From Fimiplasma intestinipullorum (GTDB lineage: Bacteria > Bacillota_I > Bacilli_A > Erysipelotrichales > Coprobacillaceae): a DNA stretch of 21,635 bases. The notes beneath the pieces are model-generated. The model had not been told where the DNA came from. It did no database searches and saw only the letters and a list, made by a program, of their open reading frames with translations. Made by a program: the position numbers and the translations under genes. Of this stretch, positions 8,053-15,357 are shown in pieces. How positions within the stretch are numbered: position 1 is the stretch's first letter; each line of letters starts with the position of its first letter. The stretch spans positions 1-21,635 of the forward strand of contig DVMJ01000059.1 in assembly GCA_018715065.1 (NCBI GenBank). Reading direction: 5' to 3'.

Positions 8053-9259
8053 CTTTGTTTTCAAGTACACTGCCATCCATCTCCACTTTCAGCTTCCGTT
8101 TAGACAGACAATAATTCGTAAACTCACCAATCAGCTGATAACAAAGCGTGCTGGTTGGAACGGCAATAAACATGCCGACAACGCCAAAGAGTCCTCCAAA
8201 AACCAAAATGGATAACATGACCCAAACTCCTGGCAGACCAACGGAATTCCCTACCACATAAGGGTAGATCAGGTTGTTTTCGAGGATCTGCAGCACCTGA
8301 TAGAAGATATAGAACCAGATGACCTGGATAGGATGGATCGCCAGGATCAGCACACAGCCAATGGCCACTCCCAGCATGGCACCAAAGACGGGAATAATAC
8401 TTGTGATCCCGATGATGGTCGAAATCAATAATGGATATGGCATTTTGAATAGTGACATGCCGACATAATAAATGCAGAAGAGGATAAAGGCTTCGACCAG
8501 CTGTCCACCAATAAAACTGGAAAAGATCGTGTTGGCTTGCGTAGCAATGGCAAAGAGCTTTTTAGAAACCGTCTGCCCTGTGAAAGCCACCATCATCTTA
8601 CGCACCTGATAAAGCAGGGTCTCTTTTCCGGATAACAGATAGAGACTGATCATAAAAGCTGCCAACCAGTTTCCTAATTCACCGGTAAAACTGATCGTCT
8701 GATTCACGATACTAGAAGCAACCGATCCCAGCGAATTTGAAGCGCTGCCCAGCCATTTCAATAACTCATTGATGACCTGATCCCATGGGATATTCTGAAT
8801 GTTGTTTAACTCCTGCGTAATGTATTCATTATCCAGATGGAGGCTATCCAAGAGATTTAAGATCATGGTGATGATGTTGGAGATGTAATTTCCCATATTG
8901 CTGAAGAGCAGACCAATACTATCAATCAGCTGCGGAACGATGATCATAAAGAGAAGAACGATCACCAGTAAGACAAAAAGCAGTGCTGAGAAAGTGGCAA
9001 TGGTCCTGATTCGTTTATAAAGAAAATGGCCAGGCTGGATGCGCTTTTTGAGCCATGTTTCAATTTTTTTCATTGGTAGATTAATGACATAAGCCATGGC
9101 GATCGCCAGGATCAAAGGTCTAGCCAGACGCAAAACAGTTTGAAATAAATCGAGTAACGTATTTAAATTCAACAGAACAAAATAAAATGCGATGCCAAAC
9201 GCCACCAACAGGAAATGATGACTGGAACGTTTGACCATCTGCTTCATTTTTTCATGCAT
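8039..9259 (-). CDS. AI-2E family transporter (PerM/YtvI-like permease)
   Basis: A 406-residue polytopic membrane protein. The layout fits the AI-2E transporter family (PF01594): two to three N-terminal helices, the amphipathic PMKKIETWLKKRI loop, a long soluble stretch rich in isoleucine, leucine and asparagine (about residues 115-195), then five or so C-terminal helices containing GMSLFKMPYPLL, GAMLGVAIG and the GNSVGLPGVWVMLSI segment. Members move autoinducer-2, sodium/protons or other solutes, and the name alone does not establish quorum-sensing transport. The ATG at 9259 has AAGGGGTGG at the right distance, better than the internal ATG four codons later. It is transcribed alone from an extended -10 promoter and ends in a terminator overlapping its stop. 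Confidence 0.88.
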   Translation of the reverse strand: MHEKMKQMVKRSSHHFLLVAFGIAFYFVLLNLNTLLDLFQTVLRLARPLILAIAMAYVINLPMKKIETWLKKRIQPGHFLYKRIRTIATFSALLFVLLVIVLLFMIIVPQLIDSIGLLFSNMGNYISNIITMILNLLDSLHLDNEYITQELNNIQNIPWDQVINELLKWLGSASNSLGSVASSIVNQTISFTGELGNWLAAFMISLYLLSGKETLLYQVRKMMVAFTGQTVSKKLFAIATQANTIFSSFIGGQLVEAFILFCIYYVGMSLFKMPYPLLISTIIGITSIIPVFGAMLGVAIGCVLILAIHPIQVIWFYIFYQVLQILENNLIYPYVVGNSVGLPGVWVMLSILVFGGLFGVVGMFIAVPTSTLCYQLIGEFTNYCLSKRKLKVEMDGSVLENKESSE

Positions 9260-9282
9260 ATTTCCACCCCTTACAAGCTACT

Positions 9283-9291
9283 ATTATATCA
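9283..9291 (-). promoter_or_regulatory. Extended -10 promoter of the AI-2E family gene
   Basis: The minus strand shows TGATATAAT with a perfect -10 hexamer; only a weak -35 (GTGGCA, 17 bases upstream) is present. Confidence 0.6.
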
Positions 9292-9311
9292 TAAACCGAT
9301 CTAAATGCCAC

Positions 9312-9341
9312 AAAAAAGAGGTATAGCCGAAGCTATACCTC
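9312..9341 (-). terminator. Intrinsic terminator of gapA
   Basis: A perfect 10-bp stem (9318-9327 with 9332-9341) encloses a four-base loop that reads UUCG on the minus strand. It is followed by six U, about 20 bases past the gapA stop. Confidence 0.92.
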
Positions 9342-9360
9342 CAAATCAACCTTTTCTAAA

Positions 9361-10374
9361 TTATTTAGTTAATTCAGCGAAGTATTTGATTGTTCTAACC
9401 ATGTTAGAAGTGTAAGAGTTTTCGTTGTCATACCAAGCAACAGTCTGAACTTCAGTTGTTCCATTGTCTAATGGTTTAACCATTGTCTGAGTAGCATCGA
9501 ATAAAGAACCCTGAGTGATTCCGATGATGTCAGAAGAAACTAACTGTTCTTCAGTGTAACCGAATGAAGGAGTTTCAGCTGCTTTCATTGCTGCGTTAAC
9601 CTGATCAACTGTTACTTCACCTTCTACTACAGAAGTTAAGATAGTTGTAGAACCAGTAGGAACTGGAACACGCTGAGCAGAACCGATTAATTTACCATTT
9701 AATTCAGGGATAACTAAACCGATGGCTTTAGCAGCACCTGTAGAGTTAGGAACGATGTTGACAGCTGCAGCACGTGCTCTTCTTAAGTCACCTTTTCTAT
9801 GAGGTCCGTCCAGAGTCATCTGGTCACCAGTGTAAGCATGTACAGTTAACATGATACCAGATTTGATTGGAGCTAATTTGTTTAAAGCGTTAGCCATTGG
9901 AGCTAAGCAGTTAGTTGTACAAGAAGCTGCTGAGATAATTGTGTCATCTGCAGTTAAAGTACCTTCGTTAACACCGAATACGATGGTTGGTAAATCGTTA
10001 CCAGCTGGAGCTGAGATAACAACTTTCTTAGCACCTGCATCGATATGAGCCTGAGATTTTGCTTTAGAAGTATAGAATCCAGTACATTCAAGAACAACAT
10101 CTACACCTAATTCACCCCAAGGTAATTTAGAAGCATCAGCTTCAGCGTAGATTTTGATGGCTTTTCCGTCTACAACGATTGAATCTTCTGTAGATTCAAC
10201 AGTGTGACCTTCATAACGTCCCTGAGCTGAATCGTATTTTAACAGATGAGCTAACATCTTAGGGTTCGTTAAGTCGTTGATTGCAACAACTTCGTAACCT
10301 TCAGCACCGAACATTTGTCTGAATGCAAGACGTCCAATACGTCCAAATCCATTAATAGCAACTTTTACTGCCAT
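9361..10374 (-). CDS. gapA: Glyceraldehyde-3-phosphate dehydrogenase, type I
   Basis: A glycolytic enzyme that oxidises glyceraldehyde-3-phosphate to 1,3-bisphosphoglycerate with NAD. At 337 residues it has the normal length. The N-terminal Rossmann motif is INGFGRIGR (7-15), Asp34 favours NAD over NADP, the catalytic Cys152 lies in SAASCTTNC, and its partner His179 in TVHAYTGDQ. The conserved WYDNENSYT segment is near the C-terminus. The codons look more biased than in neighbouring genes (repeated GTT, GCT, GAA and AAC), as expected for a highly expressed gene. AAGGAGG lies upstream of the ATG, together with a near-consensus promoter and a strong terminator. It is monocistronic; no pgk or tpi follows. 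Confidence 0.98.
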   Translation of the reverse strand: MAVKVAINGFGRIGRLAFRQMFGAEGYEVVAINDLTNPKMLAHLLKYDSAQGRYEGHTVESTEDSIVVDGKAIKIYAEADASKLPWGELGVDVVLECTGFYTSKAKSQAHIDAGAKKVVISAPAGNDLPTIVFGVNEGTLTADDTIISAASCTTNCLAPMANALNKLAPIKSGIMLTVHAYTGDQMTLDGPHRKGDLRRARAAAVNIVPNSTGAAKAIGLVIPELNGKLIGSAQRVPVPTGSTTILTSVVEGEVTVDQVNAAMKAAETPSFGYTEEQLVSSDIIGITQGSLFDATQTMVKPLDNGTTEVQTVAWYDNENSYTSNMVRTIKYFAELTK

Positions 10375-10412
10375 TTGAAATTCCTCCTTAGAATATATTC
10401 TTTACAACTATT

Positions 10413-10441
10413 ATTATAAAACAGATAAAAAAAAACTTCAA
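10413..10441 (-). promoter_or_regulatory. Promoter of gapA
   Basis: On the minus strand TTGAAG (10441-10436), a 17-base spacer with a long T tract, and a perfect TATAAT (10418-10413). Confidence 0.85.
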
Positions 10442-10488
10442 TACTTGTCATAATTTTTTCACATGTGTTTTTTCTTTCTTAACCTGAA

Positions 10489-10513
10489 TTTGACTTTTAA
10501 GTATAAGTTGACC
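10489..10513 (+). promoter_or_regulatory. TTGAC direct repeats upstream of clpP
   Basis: TTTGACT (10489-10495) and GTTGACC (10507-10513) are repeated 18 bases apart, about 45 bases before the clpP start. Either could be a -35 box, but no -10 sits at a standard distance: a TACAAT at 10524-10529 is too close to the second and too far from the first. The heptads resemble half-sites of the stress repressor CtsR, yet CtsR sites are spaced by about three bases, so that reading is not supported. Role unresolved. Confidence 0.3.
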
Positions 10514-10557
10514 TGTCCCTGTCTACAATGAGAATGGACGAAGAAAGGAGGACTTTG

Positions 10558-11145
10558 ATGCAACTGATTCCTCATGTGATTGAAACCACCTATCAGGGCG
10601 AAAGAGCCTATGATATTTATTCCCGTTTATTAGAAGACCGCATCATTCTGGTCTGCGGTCCAATTGATGATAAGCTCGCCAGCAGTGTCGTGGCACAGCT
10701 GCTCTATTTAGAAGCGCGCGATCCAAAGCGGGATATTCAGATGTACATTCATTCTCCCGGCGGTGAGATCTCCTCCGGAATGGCCATCTACGATACCATG
10801 CAGCTTGTCAGTCCGGATGTTTCGACTATCTGTATTGGCATGGCAGCCAGCATGGCGGCTTTTTTACTCGCCGGAGGGAAGGATGGTAAACGCTGTGCAT
10901 TGACCAACAGCGAGATCATGATCCATCAGCCATTAGGCCAGGCAAGCGGGCAGGCGACCGATATCGGCATTGCCGCTAAACGCATCCTGACCCAAAAAGA
11001 ACATCTCAATGAACTTTTAGCCAAGCACACCGGACAATCCCTCAAGAAGATCAAAAAAGACACGGAGCGCGATCATTTCATGGATGCCAGAGAAGCCTTG
11101 GATTATGGCCTGATTGATAAGATTTTGGATAAAAGGGAGCGTTAA
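10558..11145 (+). CDS. clpP: ATP-dependent Clp protease proteolytic subunit
   Basis: ClpP forms the barrel-shaped serine peptidase chamber that degrades proteins delivered by ClpX, ClpC or related unfoldases in the cytoplasm. With the start at 10558 the protein has 195 residues, the usual length. AAAGGAGG lies six bases upstream of this ATG, and the sequence then begins with the canonical MQLIPHVIE leader; the frame's earlier ATG codons are not used. The catalytic triad is Ser98 (GMAASMAAF), His123 (MIHQPLG) and Asp172 (ERDHFMDA). The HSPGGEISSGMAIYDTM segment forms the oxyanion region. It is transcribed divergently from gapA. No CIRCE element was found upstream, and the TTGAC repeats there are the only candidate operator. 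Confidence 0.98.
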   Translation: MQLIPHVIETTYQGERAYDIYSRLLEDRIILVCGPIDDKLASSVVAQLLYLEARDPKRDIQMYIHSPGGEISSGMAIYDTMQLVSPDVSTICIGMAASMAAFLLAGGKDGKRCALTNSEIMIHQPLGQASGQATDIGIAAKRILTQKEHLNELLAKHTGQSLKKIKKDTERDHFMDAREALDYGLIDKILDKRER

Positions 11146-11147
11146 TC

Positions 11148-11176
11148 TTGGCATTTTTACAAATTTAAGCTATAAT
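11148..11176 (+). promoter_or_regulatory. Promoter of the M18 aminopeptidase gene
   Basis: TTGGCA (11148-11153), a 17-base spacer and perfect TATAAT (11171-11176), beginning just after the clpP stop codon. It indicates separate transcription from clpP. Confidence 0.85.
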
Positions 11177-11199
11177 ACCTCTATATGAAAGGGGATTAT

Positions 11200-12579
11200 A
11201 TGATGAAAAAATCAGCATGGTATAAATACGATGAAAAAGCACTTTCAGACGTATTTCATTTCAACGATGACTACAAGGCCTTCCTTTCTGAATGCAAGAC
11301 AGAAAGAGAATGTACATTAAGCGCCGTTGAACTCGCAAAAAAAGCAGGTTACATGGATCTTGAAACATGTATCCAGAACAACACTTCCTTAAAACCTGGC
11401 GATAAGGTATATGCCAACAACAAGGATAAAAACATTGCCCTGTTCATTATCGGTGAAGAGCCAATTGAAAACGGAATGAACATTCTTGGTGCGCATATCG
11501 ACTCACCACGTATCGATCTCAAACAAGTACCACTTTACGAAGATACAGAAATCTGCCTGTTGGACACACATTACTACGGCGGAATCAAAAAATACCAGTG
11601 GGTCGCTTTACCATTAGCGATGCATGGGGTTGTCATTAAGAAAGATGGGACCAAGGTCAATGTAGTCATCGGTGAAGATGACAATGATCCAGTTTTAGGC
11701 ATCTCTGACTTACTGCCTCATTTAGCCCAGACGCAAATGAAGAAGGATGCCGGTTCGATCATCGAAGGGGAAGATCTGAACGTGACTTTTGGCAGCATGC
11801 CAAGCAAGGATGAAGAGAAAGAAGCTGTTAAAGCCAATATCAAAAAGCTGCTGAAAGAAAAATATGATATCGAAGAAGAAGACTTTATCTCTGCCGAATT
11901 AGAGATCGTCCCTGCCGGTAAGGCGCGTGATTTCGGTATCGACCGTTCCATGGTCATGGGTTATGGTCATGATGACCGTGTATGCGGCTACACTTCTTTA
12001 CGTGCAATCTTGGACACGGACACTGTTAAGAAGACGGCTTGCTGTCTTTTAGTGGACAAAGAAGAAGTCGGCAGCATCGGTGCCACCGGTATGCAGTCTA
12101 AATTCTTTGAAAACACTGTCGCTGAGCTGATCAATTTGACCGGTGATTATAACGATCTGAAACTGCGTCGTGCCTTAACGAATTCCTGTATGCTTTCCAG
12201 CGATGTAAGCGCCGGGTACGATCCAAACTATCCTGCTGTCATGGAAAGAAAAAACAGTGCTTATCTTGGTTATGGCCCTGCGTTCAATAAATATACTGGT
12301 GCACGTGGTAAGAGCGGCTGCAACGATGCCAGCCCTGAATTCATCGCCAGCTTAAGAAAGACCATGGATGATGCGAACATCAGCTGGCAGACGGCTGAAC
12401 TTGGTCGTGTAGATCAGGGTGGCGGAGGAACGATCGCCTACATCTTAGCCAACTACAACATGCAGGTCATTGACTGCGGTGTCCCTGTACACAACATGCA
12501 TGCCCCTTGGGAAGTATGTTCAAAAGCAGATATCTATGAAGCTTATAAAGGTTACCTGGCCTTCTTAAAACAGGCTTAA
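11200..12579 (+). CDS. M18 family aminopeptidase (zinc metallopeptidase)
   Basis: A cytoplasmic dodecameric-type aminopeptidase that removes N-terminal residues from peptides, probably recycling peptides released by proteases such as ClpP next door. It has 459 residues from this start. Metal ligands and catalytic residues expected for M18 are present: His99 and Asp101 (GAHIDSPR), Asp259 within GHDDRVCGY, Glu288-Glu289 (DKEEVGSIGATG), Asp335 (SSDVSAGYDP) and His434 (HNMHAPWEV). The glycine-rich DQGGGGTIAY loop is also typical. Two ATGs are adjacent (11200 and 11203), both within range of GAAAGGGG, so the start is uncertain by one codon. The frame also opens at 11185, but that ATG precedes the ribosome binding site. 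It has its own promoter and a strong terminator. Confidence 0.94.
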   Translation: MMKKSAWYKYDEKALSDVFHFNDDYKAFLSECKTERECTLSAVELAKKAGYMDLETCIQNNTSLKPGDKVYANNKDKNIALFIIGEEPIENGMNILGAHIDSPRIDLKQVPLYEDTEICLLDTHYYGGIKKYQWVALPLAMHGVVIKKDGTKVNVVIGEDDNDPVLGISDLLPHLAQTQMKKDAGSIIEGEDLNVTFGSMPSKDEEKEAVKANIKKLLKEKYDIEEEDFISAELEIVPAGKARDFGIDRSMVMGYGHDDRVCGYTSLRAILDTDTVKKTACCLLVDKEEVGSIGATGMQSKFFENTVAELINLTGDYNDLKLRRALTNSCMLSSDVSAGYDPNYPAVMERKNSAYLGYGPAFNKYTGARGKSGCNDASPEFIASLRKTMDDANISWQTAELGRVDQGGGGTIAYILANYNMQVIDCGVPVHNMHAPWEVCSKADIYEAYKGYLAFLKQA

Positions 12580-12585
12580 TAAAAA

Positions 12586-12614
12586 GCTGTCAACTTCGTG
12601 TTGACGGCTTTTTT
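12586..12614 (+). terminator. Bidirectional terminator between aminopeptidase and alarmone synthetase genes
   Basis: A 9-bp stem with one G-U pair (12586-12594 with 12600-12608) and a five-base loop, flanked by A and T runs on both sides. It can stop transcription from either of the convergent genes. Confidence 0.9.
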
Positions 12615-12618
12615 ATAC

Positions 12619-13281
12619 TTAAAGGCTTTCTTTTTTCTGCCAGGCTAAGTTAATATTCGTATAAATATCCTGCATCTCCTGATCGATCTCAGCTAATTTA
12701 TCCGCAGCGACCTTCAGCCGCTCCATATACAGGTCGTGATCATCATGCTCGGCTTTGTACCGCAGATTATGCTCCAGGCTTGCCCACATATCCATGGCAA
12801 TGGTCCGAACCTGAATCTCCACCGGAATCATGACCTTGCCAAACTGACAGAAGACCGGAACCTCGATGATCATATGATAGCTGCGATACCCAGTAGGCTT
12901 AGGATGACTGATGTAATCTGAATAGCGGATCAGCGTAATATCCTCCTGCTTTAAAAGCAGCGCACTGATATAGGTCACATCTTCCACATACTTACAGATG
13001 ACGCGTAAACCGGCAATATCCTGCAGTTTCTCTACCCCGGCCATACTGACCTCCATGCCTCGCCGATAGAGCTTTTCGATGATGCTCTGAGGGGTCTTGA
13101 TGCGATACTGGACACGGTGGATCGGGGTATGCCCGTAAAGACAATGCATTTCGTCATCCAGTGCATTCAGCTTGGCCCGCACCAGATCTACCGCAGCGCG
13201 ATAGGGCTGCATTAATATCTGACAATGCTTCTCATCAATGAAGATGCGTTCATAATCCGCCTTCAGTCGTTGTTCATCCAT
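12619..13281 (-). CDS. Small alarmone synthetase ((p)ppGpp synthetase, RelQ/YjbM type)
   Basis: A stand-alone synthetase that transfers pyrophosphate from ATP to GDP or GTP, making the stringent-response alarmone. At 220 residues it holds only the synthetase domain, with no HD hydrolase, TGS or ACT domains. Visible family motifs: RIKTPQSIIEKLYRRG (60-75), DIAGLRVIC with the metal-binding Asp88, SDYISHPKPTGYRSYH (121-136), PVEIQVRT with Glu155, and WASLEH (166-171). The frame opens with a GTG three codons earlier; the ATG at 13281 is preferred. It overlaps the end of the CapA-like gene by eight bases, so it is coupled to that gene and to the RNA methyltransferase gene before it. Subfamily assignment to RelQ rather than RelP is by general resemblance. 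Confidence 0.92.
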   Translation of the reverse strand: MDEQRLKADYERIFIDEKHCQILMQPYRAAVDLVRAKLNALDDEMHCLYGHTPIHRVQYRIKTPQSIIEKLYRRGMEVSMAGVEKLQDIAGLRVICKYVEDVTYISALLLKQEDITLIRYSDYISHPKPTGYRSYHMIIEVPVFCQFGKVMIPVEIQVRTIAMDMWASLEHNLRYKAEHDDHDLYMERLKVAADKLAEIDQEMQDIYTNINLAWQKKESL

Positions 13282-14512
13282 CCTGCGCACTTCCCTTCAT
13301 ATTTAATGTCACTACGCCATTGTCCATGACATCCAAAATCAGGTCCTGAATGGCTGCAAGCTCGAATTGTGATGGACTATATGGCTGACGGGCATGCTGG
13401 CTGGCAAGCGTTTCATTATAAAGGGCAATCGGATAAAGATGATAATCGGTATGCTCGGCGGTAAAGTGATTGACCAGCGGTGTATAGGTAATATCCTCCA
13501 TCGAGATCCCATTCTCTTCTTTTGTGATCGTCATCCCCAGGATACCGCTTAAACTGTAGGCATCCCCTGACGCTTCTCCTGCATCGACATCGGCATCTGA
13601 ACTAATAAAATTGCCCAGTGAGTAGGCCACAAAAGTCCGATGTCCTGACTCAGGATCTTCGATCCATTCACAAGGCTGCATGACATGCGGATGTGTCCCA
13701 ATGATCATATCAACACCGAGTTCATTGAGATAGGCGGCCATCTCGCGCTGTGAATCCGCCACCTCGAAGCTGCCTTCCACACCCCAGTGACAGGAAACAA
13801 CCAGCACGTCACACAAAGGACGCAGGGCTTCTACTTCCTGCTTGATGATCGCACGATGTTCCTCATCAAAAGTGCGGGTAGCTAGCGCCTGACTGTACCC
13901 TACCTTATACATTTCATCTTCTTCCAGCCATTTCTTGTTCGTGAACGTCGTATAAGCTAAAAAGCCAAAACGAATGCCGTTCTTCTCTAGAATGCGCGGT
14001 GTTTGCCGATCCTCGGGTGTCGCATAAGTTCCGCTGGTAATCAGTCCCTCCTGCGCCTGCCAGTAAGCTAAACTATGGTCCAGCCCGGACTGACCCATAT
14101 CCAGGCAATGGTTATTCGCAAGCGAAACCATATTAAAGCCAAGATCCACCAGCTGATCTGCCACGCGGGTCGGTGTGTTGAAGACATAATTATCCTTCTT
14201 CACGCCCTGGTCATCGCCACCGATGATCGTTTCCTGATTCATCAGCATCACATCTCCCGTTAAATACGGCAAGGCATCCGTAAAATAATCCTGAAAATCA
14301 TAATCGCTGCCTAAATAATCATAGATGCCCTCTTCCATTAAAATATCCCCCACTGCCCGAAAAGTGACCTGGTTGGATGTTGGTGGAGAAACAACAGTTT
14401 CTTCTGGCTGGGTCGGTGAAAAAAAGTGTCCCAAAACACCTAAGCTAGTGCCGATCACCAGACCGATGACCACACAAATAAGGATTTGCCCTATCTCTTT
14501 ATGTCTACGCAT
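13274..14512 (-). CDS. CapA family protein (PGA-synthesis CapA-like metallophosphatase fold), membrane anchored
   Basis: A 412-residue protein with a short cytoplasmic basic N-terminus, one membrane helix (about 8-31), a proline and threonine rich linker, and an extracellular CapA domain (PF09587). Motifs: VGDILM (54-59), MNQET (91-95), LANNHCLDMG (131-140), VVSCHWG with His242, GTHPHVMQP (272-280) and AYSLGNFIS (297-304). These His, Asp and Asn positions match the calcineurin-like metal site. CapA in Bacillus helps poly-gamma-glutamate synthesis, but no capB or capC is nearby, so such polymer synthesis cannot be claimed; isolated CapA-like proteins are common and their role unclear. The start at 14512 has CAGGGA upstream and overlaps the methyltransferase stop by eight bases; the frame's earlier ATG codons lie inside that gene. 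Confidence 0.88.
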   Translation of the reverse strand: MRRHKEIGQILICVVIGLVIGTSLGVLGHFFSPTQPEETVVSPPTSNQVTFRAVGDILMEEGIYDYLGSDYDFQDYFTDALPYLTGDVMLMNQETIIGGDDQGVKKDNYVFNTPTRVADQLVDLGFNMVSLANNHCLDMGQSGLDHSLAYWQAQEGLITSGTYATPEDRQTPRILEKNGIRFGFLAYTTFTNKKWLEEDEMYKVGYSQALATRTFDEEHRAIIKQEVEALRPLCDVLVVSCHWGVEGSFEVADSQREMAAYLNELGVDMIIGTHPHVMQPCEWIEDPESGHRTFVAYSLGNFISSDADVDAGEASGDAYSLSGILGMTITKEENGISMEDITYTPLVNHFTAEHTDYHLYPIALYNETLASQHARQPYSPSQFELAAIQDLILDVMDNGVVTLNMKGSAQDG

Positions 14513-15233
14513 CGTCATCCCTGCCCATCGTTTCCCGGGTGGCTTCATAAAGGGTAATCCCTAATGCCATCGACAGATTCAGCGAATCAATCTTATCGGT
14601 ATGATGAATGAGCACACTTTGCCCATATTGTAGAAATTCATCCGGCAGACCGCTGGACTCATTTCCAAAAACAAGCGCATATGGCGTTTCGAAACGCGTT
14701 TTCGCTAAATTGGTTGCCCCCTTGAGCATCAGACAATAGACCTTGCGGGGATATTGCTGGAGGTAGGTCTCAAAGTCATCAAAATAAGCAAAACGCAGAT
14801 GAAAAATAGATCCCATCGAAGCACGGATGACTTTAGGATCATAGGCATCGACACCAGGACGGATGATTGCCAGATCCTCCATACCAAAACCGACCATGGT
14901 ACGCATGATCGTCCCTAAATTGCCCATATCACCCGGATTGACCAGAACCACATGATTTTTTCCAGGCATCAACTGACAAGGGTACTTGCGAAAGACTCCA
15001 ATCGCATAACAGTTTTCCTTATGACTCAGTTTCTCAGTCTGACGGTCATTGATTTCATAAGGGATGTGACTAGCTTCACAAATCGCAAGAATCTTCTGCA
15101 CGCCCTGGTTCTTCATCCCCTTGGAATGTAAGATGACACGCGTACAGTCTTCGAGATGATGATTCAATAATTCCAGGGTCACAAAGACCCCTGCTGTATA
15201 GGACTCTAAATGATCTTTTTTATATGCTTTCAT
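14505..15233 (-). CDS. SpoU/TrmH family RNA 2'-O-methyltransferase
   Basis: A SAM-dependent methyltransferase that modifies ribose 2'-hydroxyls in tRNA or rRNA. It has 242 residues from the ATG at 15233, which has GGGAGAGG eight bases upstream; the frame extends 24 codons further, but through the promoter. The N-terminal 90 residues form the small RNA-binding domain. The SPOUT knot follows, with motif 1 NPGDMGNLGTIMRT (99-112), motif 2 VFGNESSGLP (188-197) and motif 3 SLNLSMALG (217-225). The specific target nucleotide cannot be told from sequence. It heads an operon with the CapA-like and alarmone synthetase genes. Confidence 0.93.
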   Translation of the reverse strand: MKAYKKDHLESYTAGVFVTLELLNHHLEDCTRVILHSKGMKNQGVQKILAICEASHIPYEINDRQTEKLSHKENCYAIGVFRKYPCQLMPGKNHVVLVNPGDMGNLGTIMRTMVGFGMEDLAIIRPGVDAYDPKVIRASMGSIFHLRFAYFDDFETYLQQYPRKVYCLMLKGATNLAKTRFETPYALVFGNESSGLPDEFLQYGQSVLIHHTDKIDSLNLSMALGITLYEATRETMGRDDDA

Positions 15234-15252
15234 AATATCAACCTCTCCCACA

Positions 15253-15281
15253 ATTATAACAAGCTTCCTGTCTTTTGTCAC
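15253..15281 (-). promoter_or_regulatory. Promoter of the methyltransferase-capA-synthetase operon
   Basis: On the minus strand GTGACA (15281-15276), 17-base spacer, and perfect TATAAT (15258-15253) preceded by TGT, an extended -10. Confidence 0.8.
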
Positions 15282-15357
15282 GATGGATATCATATTGGTA
15301 GACAAAAGGTATCAAAAAATGCTATTTTAATAAAAGATTATTTAAAGGAGGCCCAGC

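Noticed and set aside
8039..9259. Quorum-sensing (autoinducer-2) export system
   Set aside because: The AI-2E family name is broad; no luxS or lsr gene is in the window and many members carry other substrates.
10489..10513. CtsR operator upstream of clpP
   Set aside because: CtsR heptads are separated by about three bases; here the repeats begin 18 bases apart and the second half-site differs.
13274..14512. Poly-gamma-glutamate capsule locus
   Set aside because: Only a CapA-like gene is present; no capB, capC or capE homologue is nearby.
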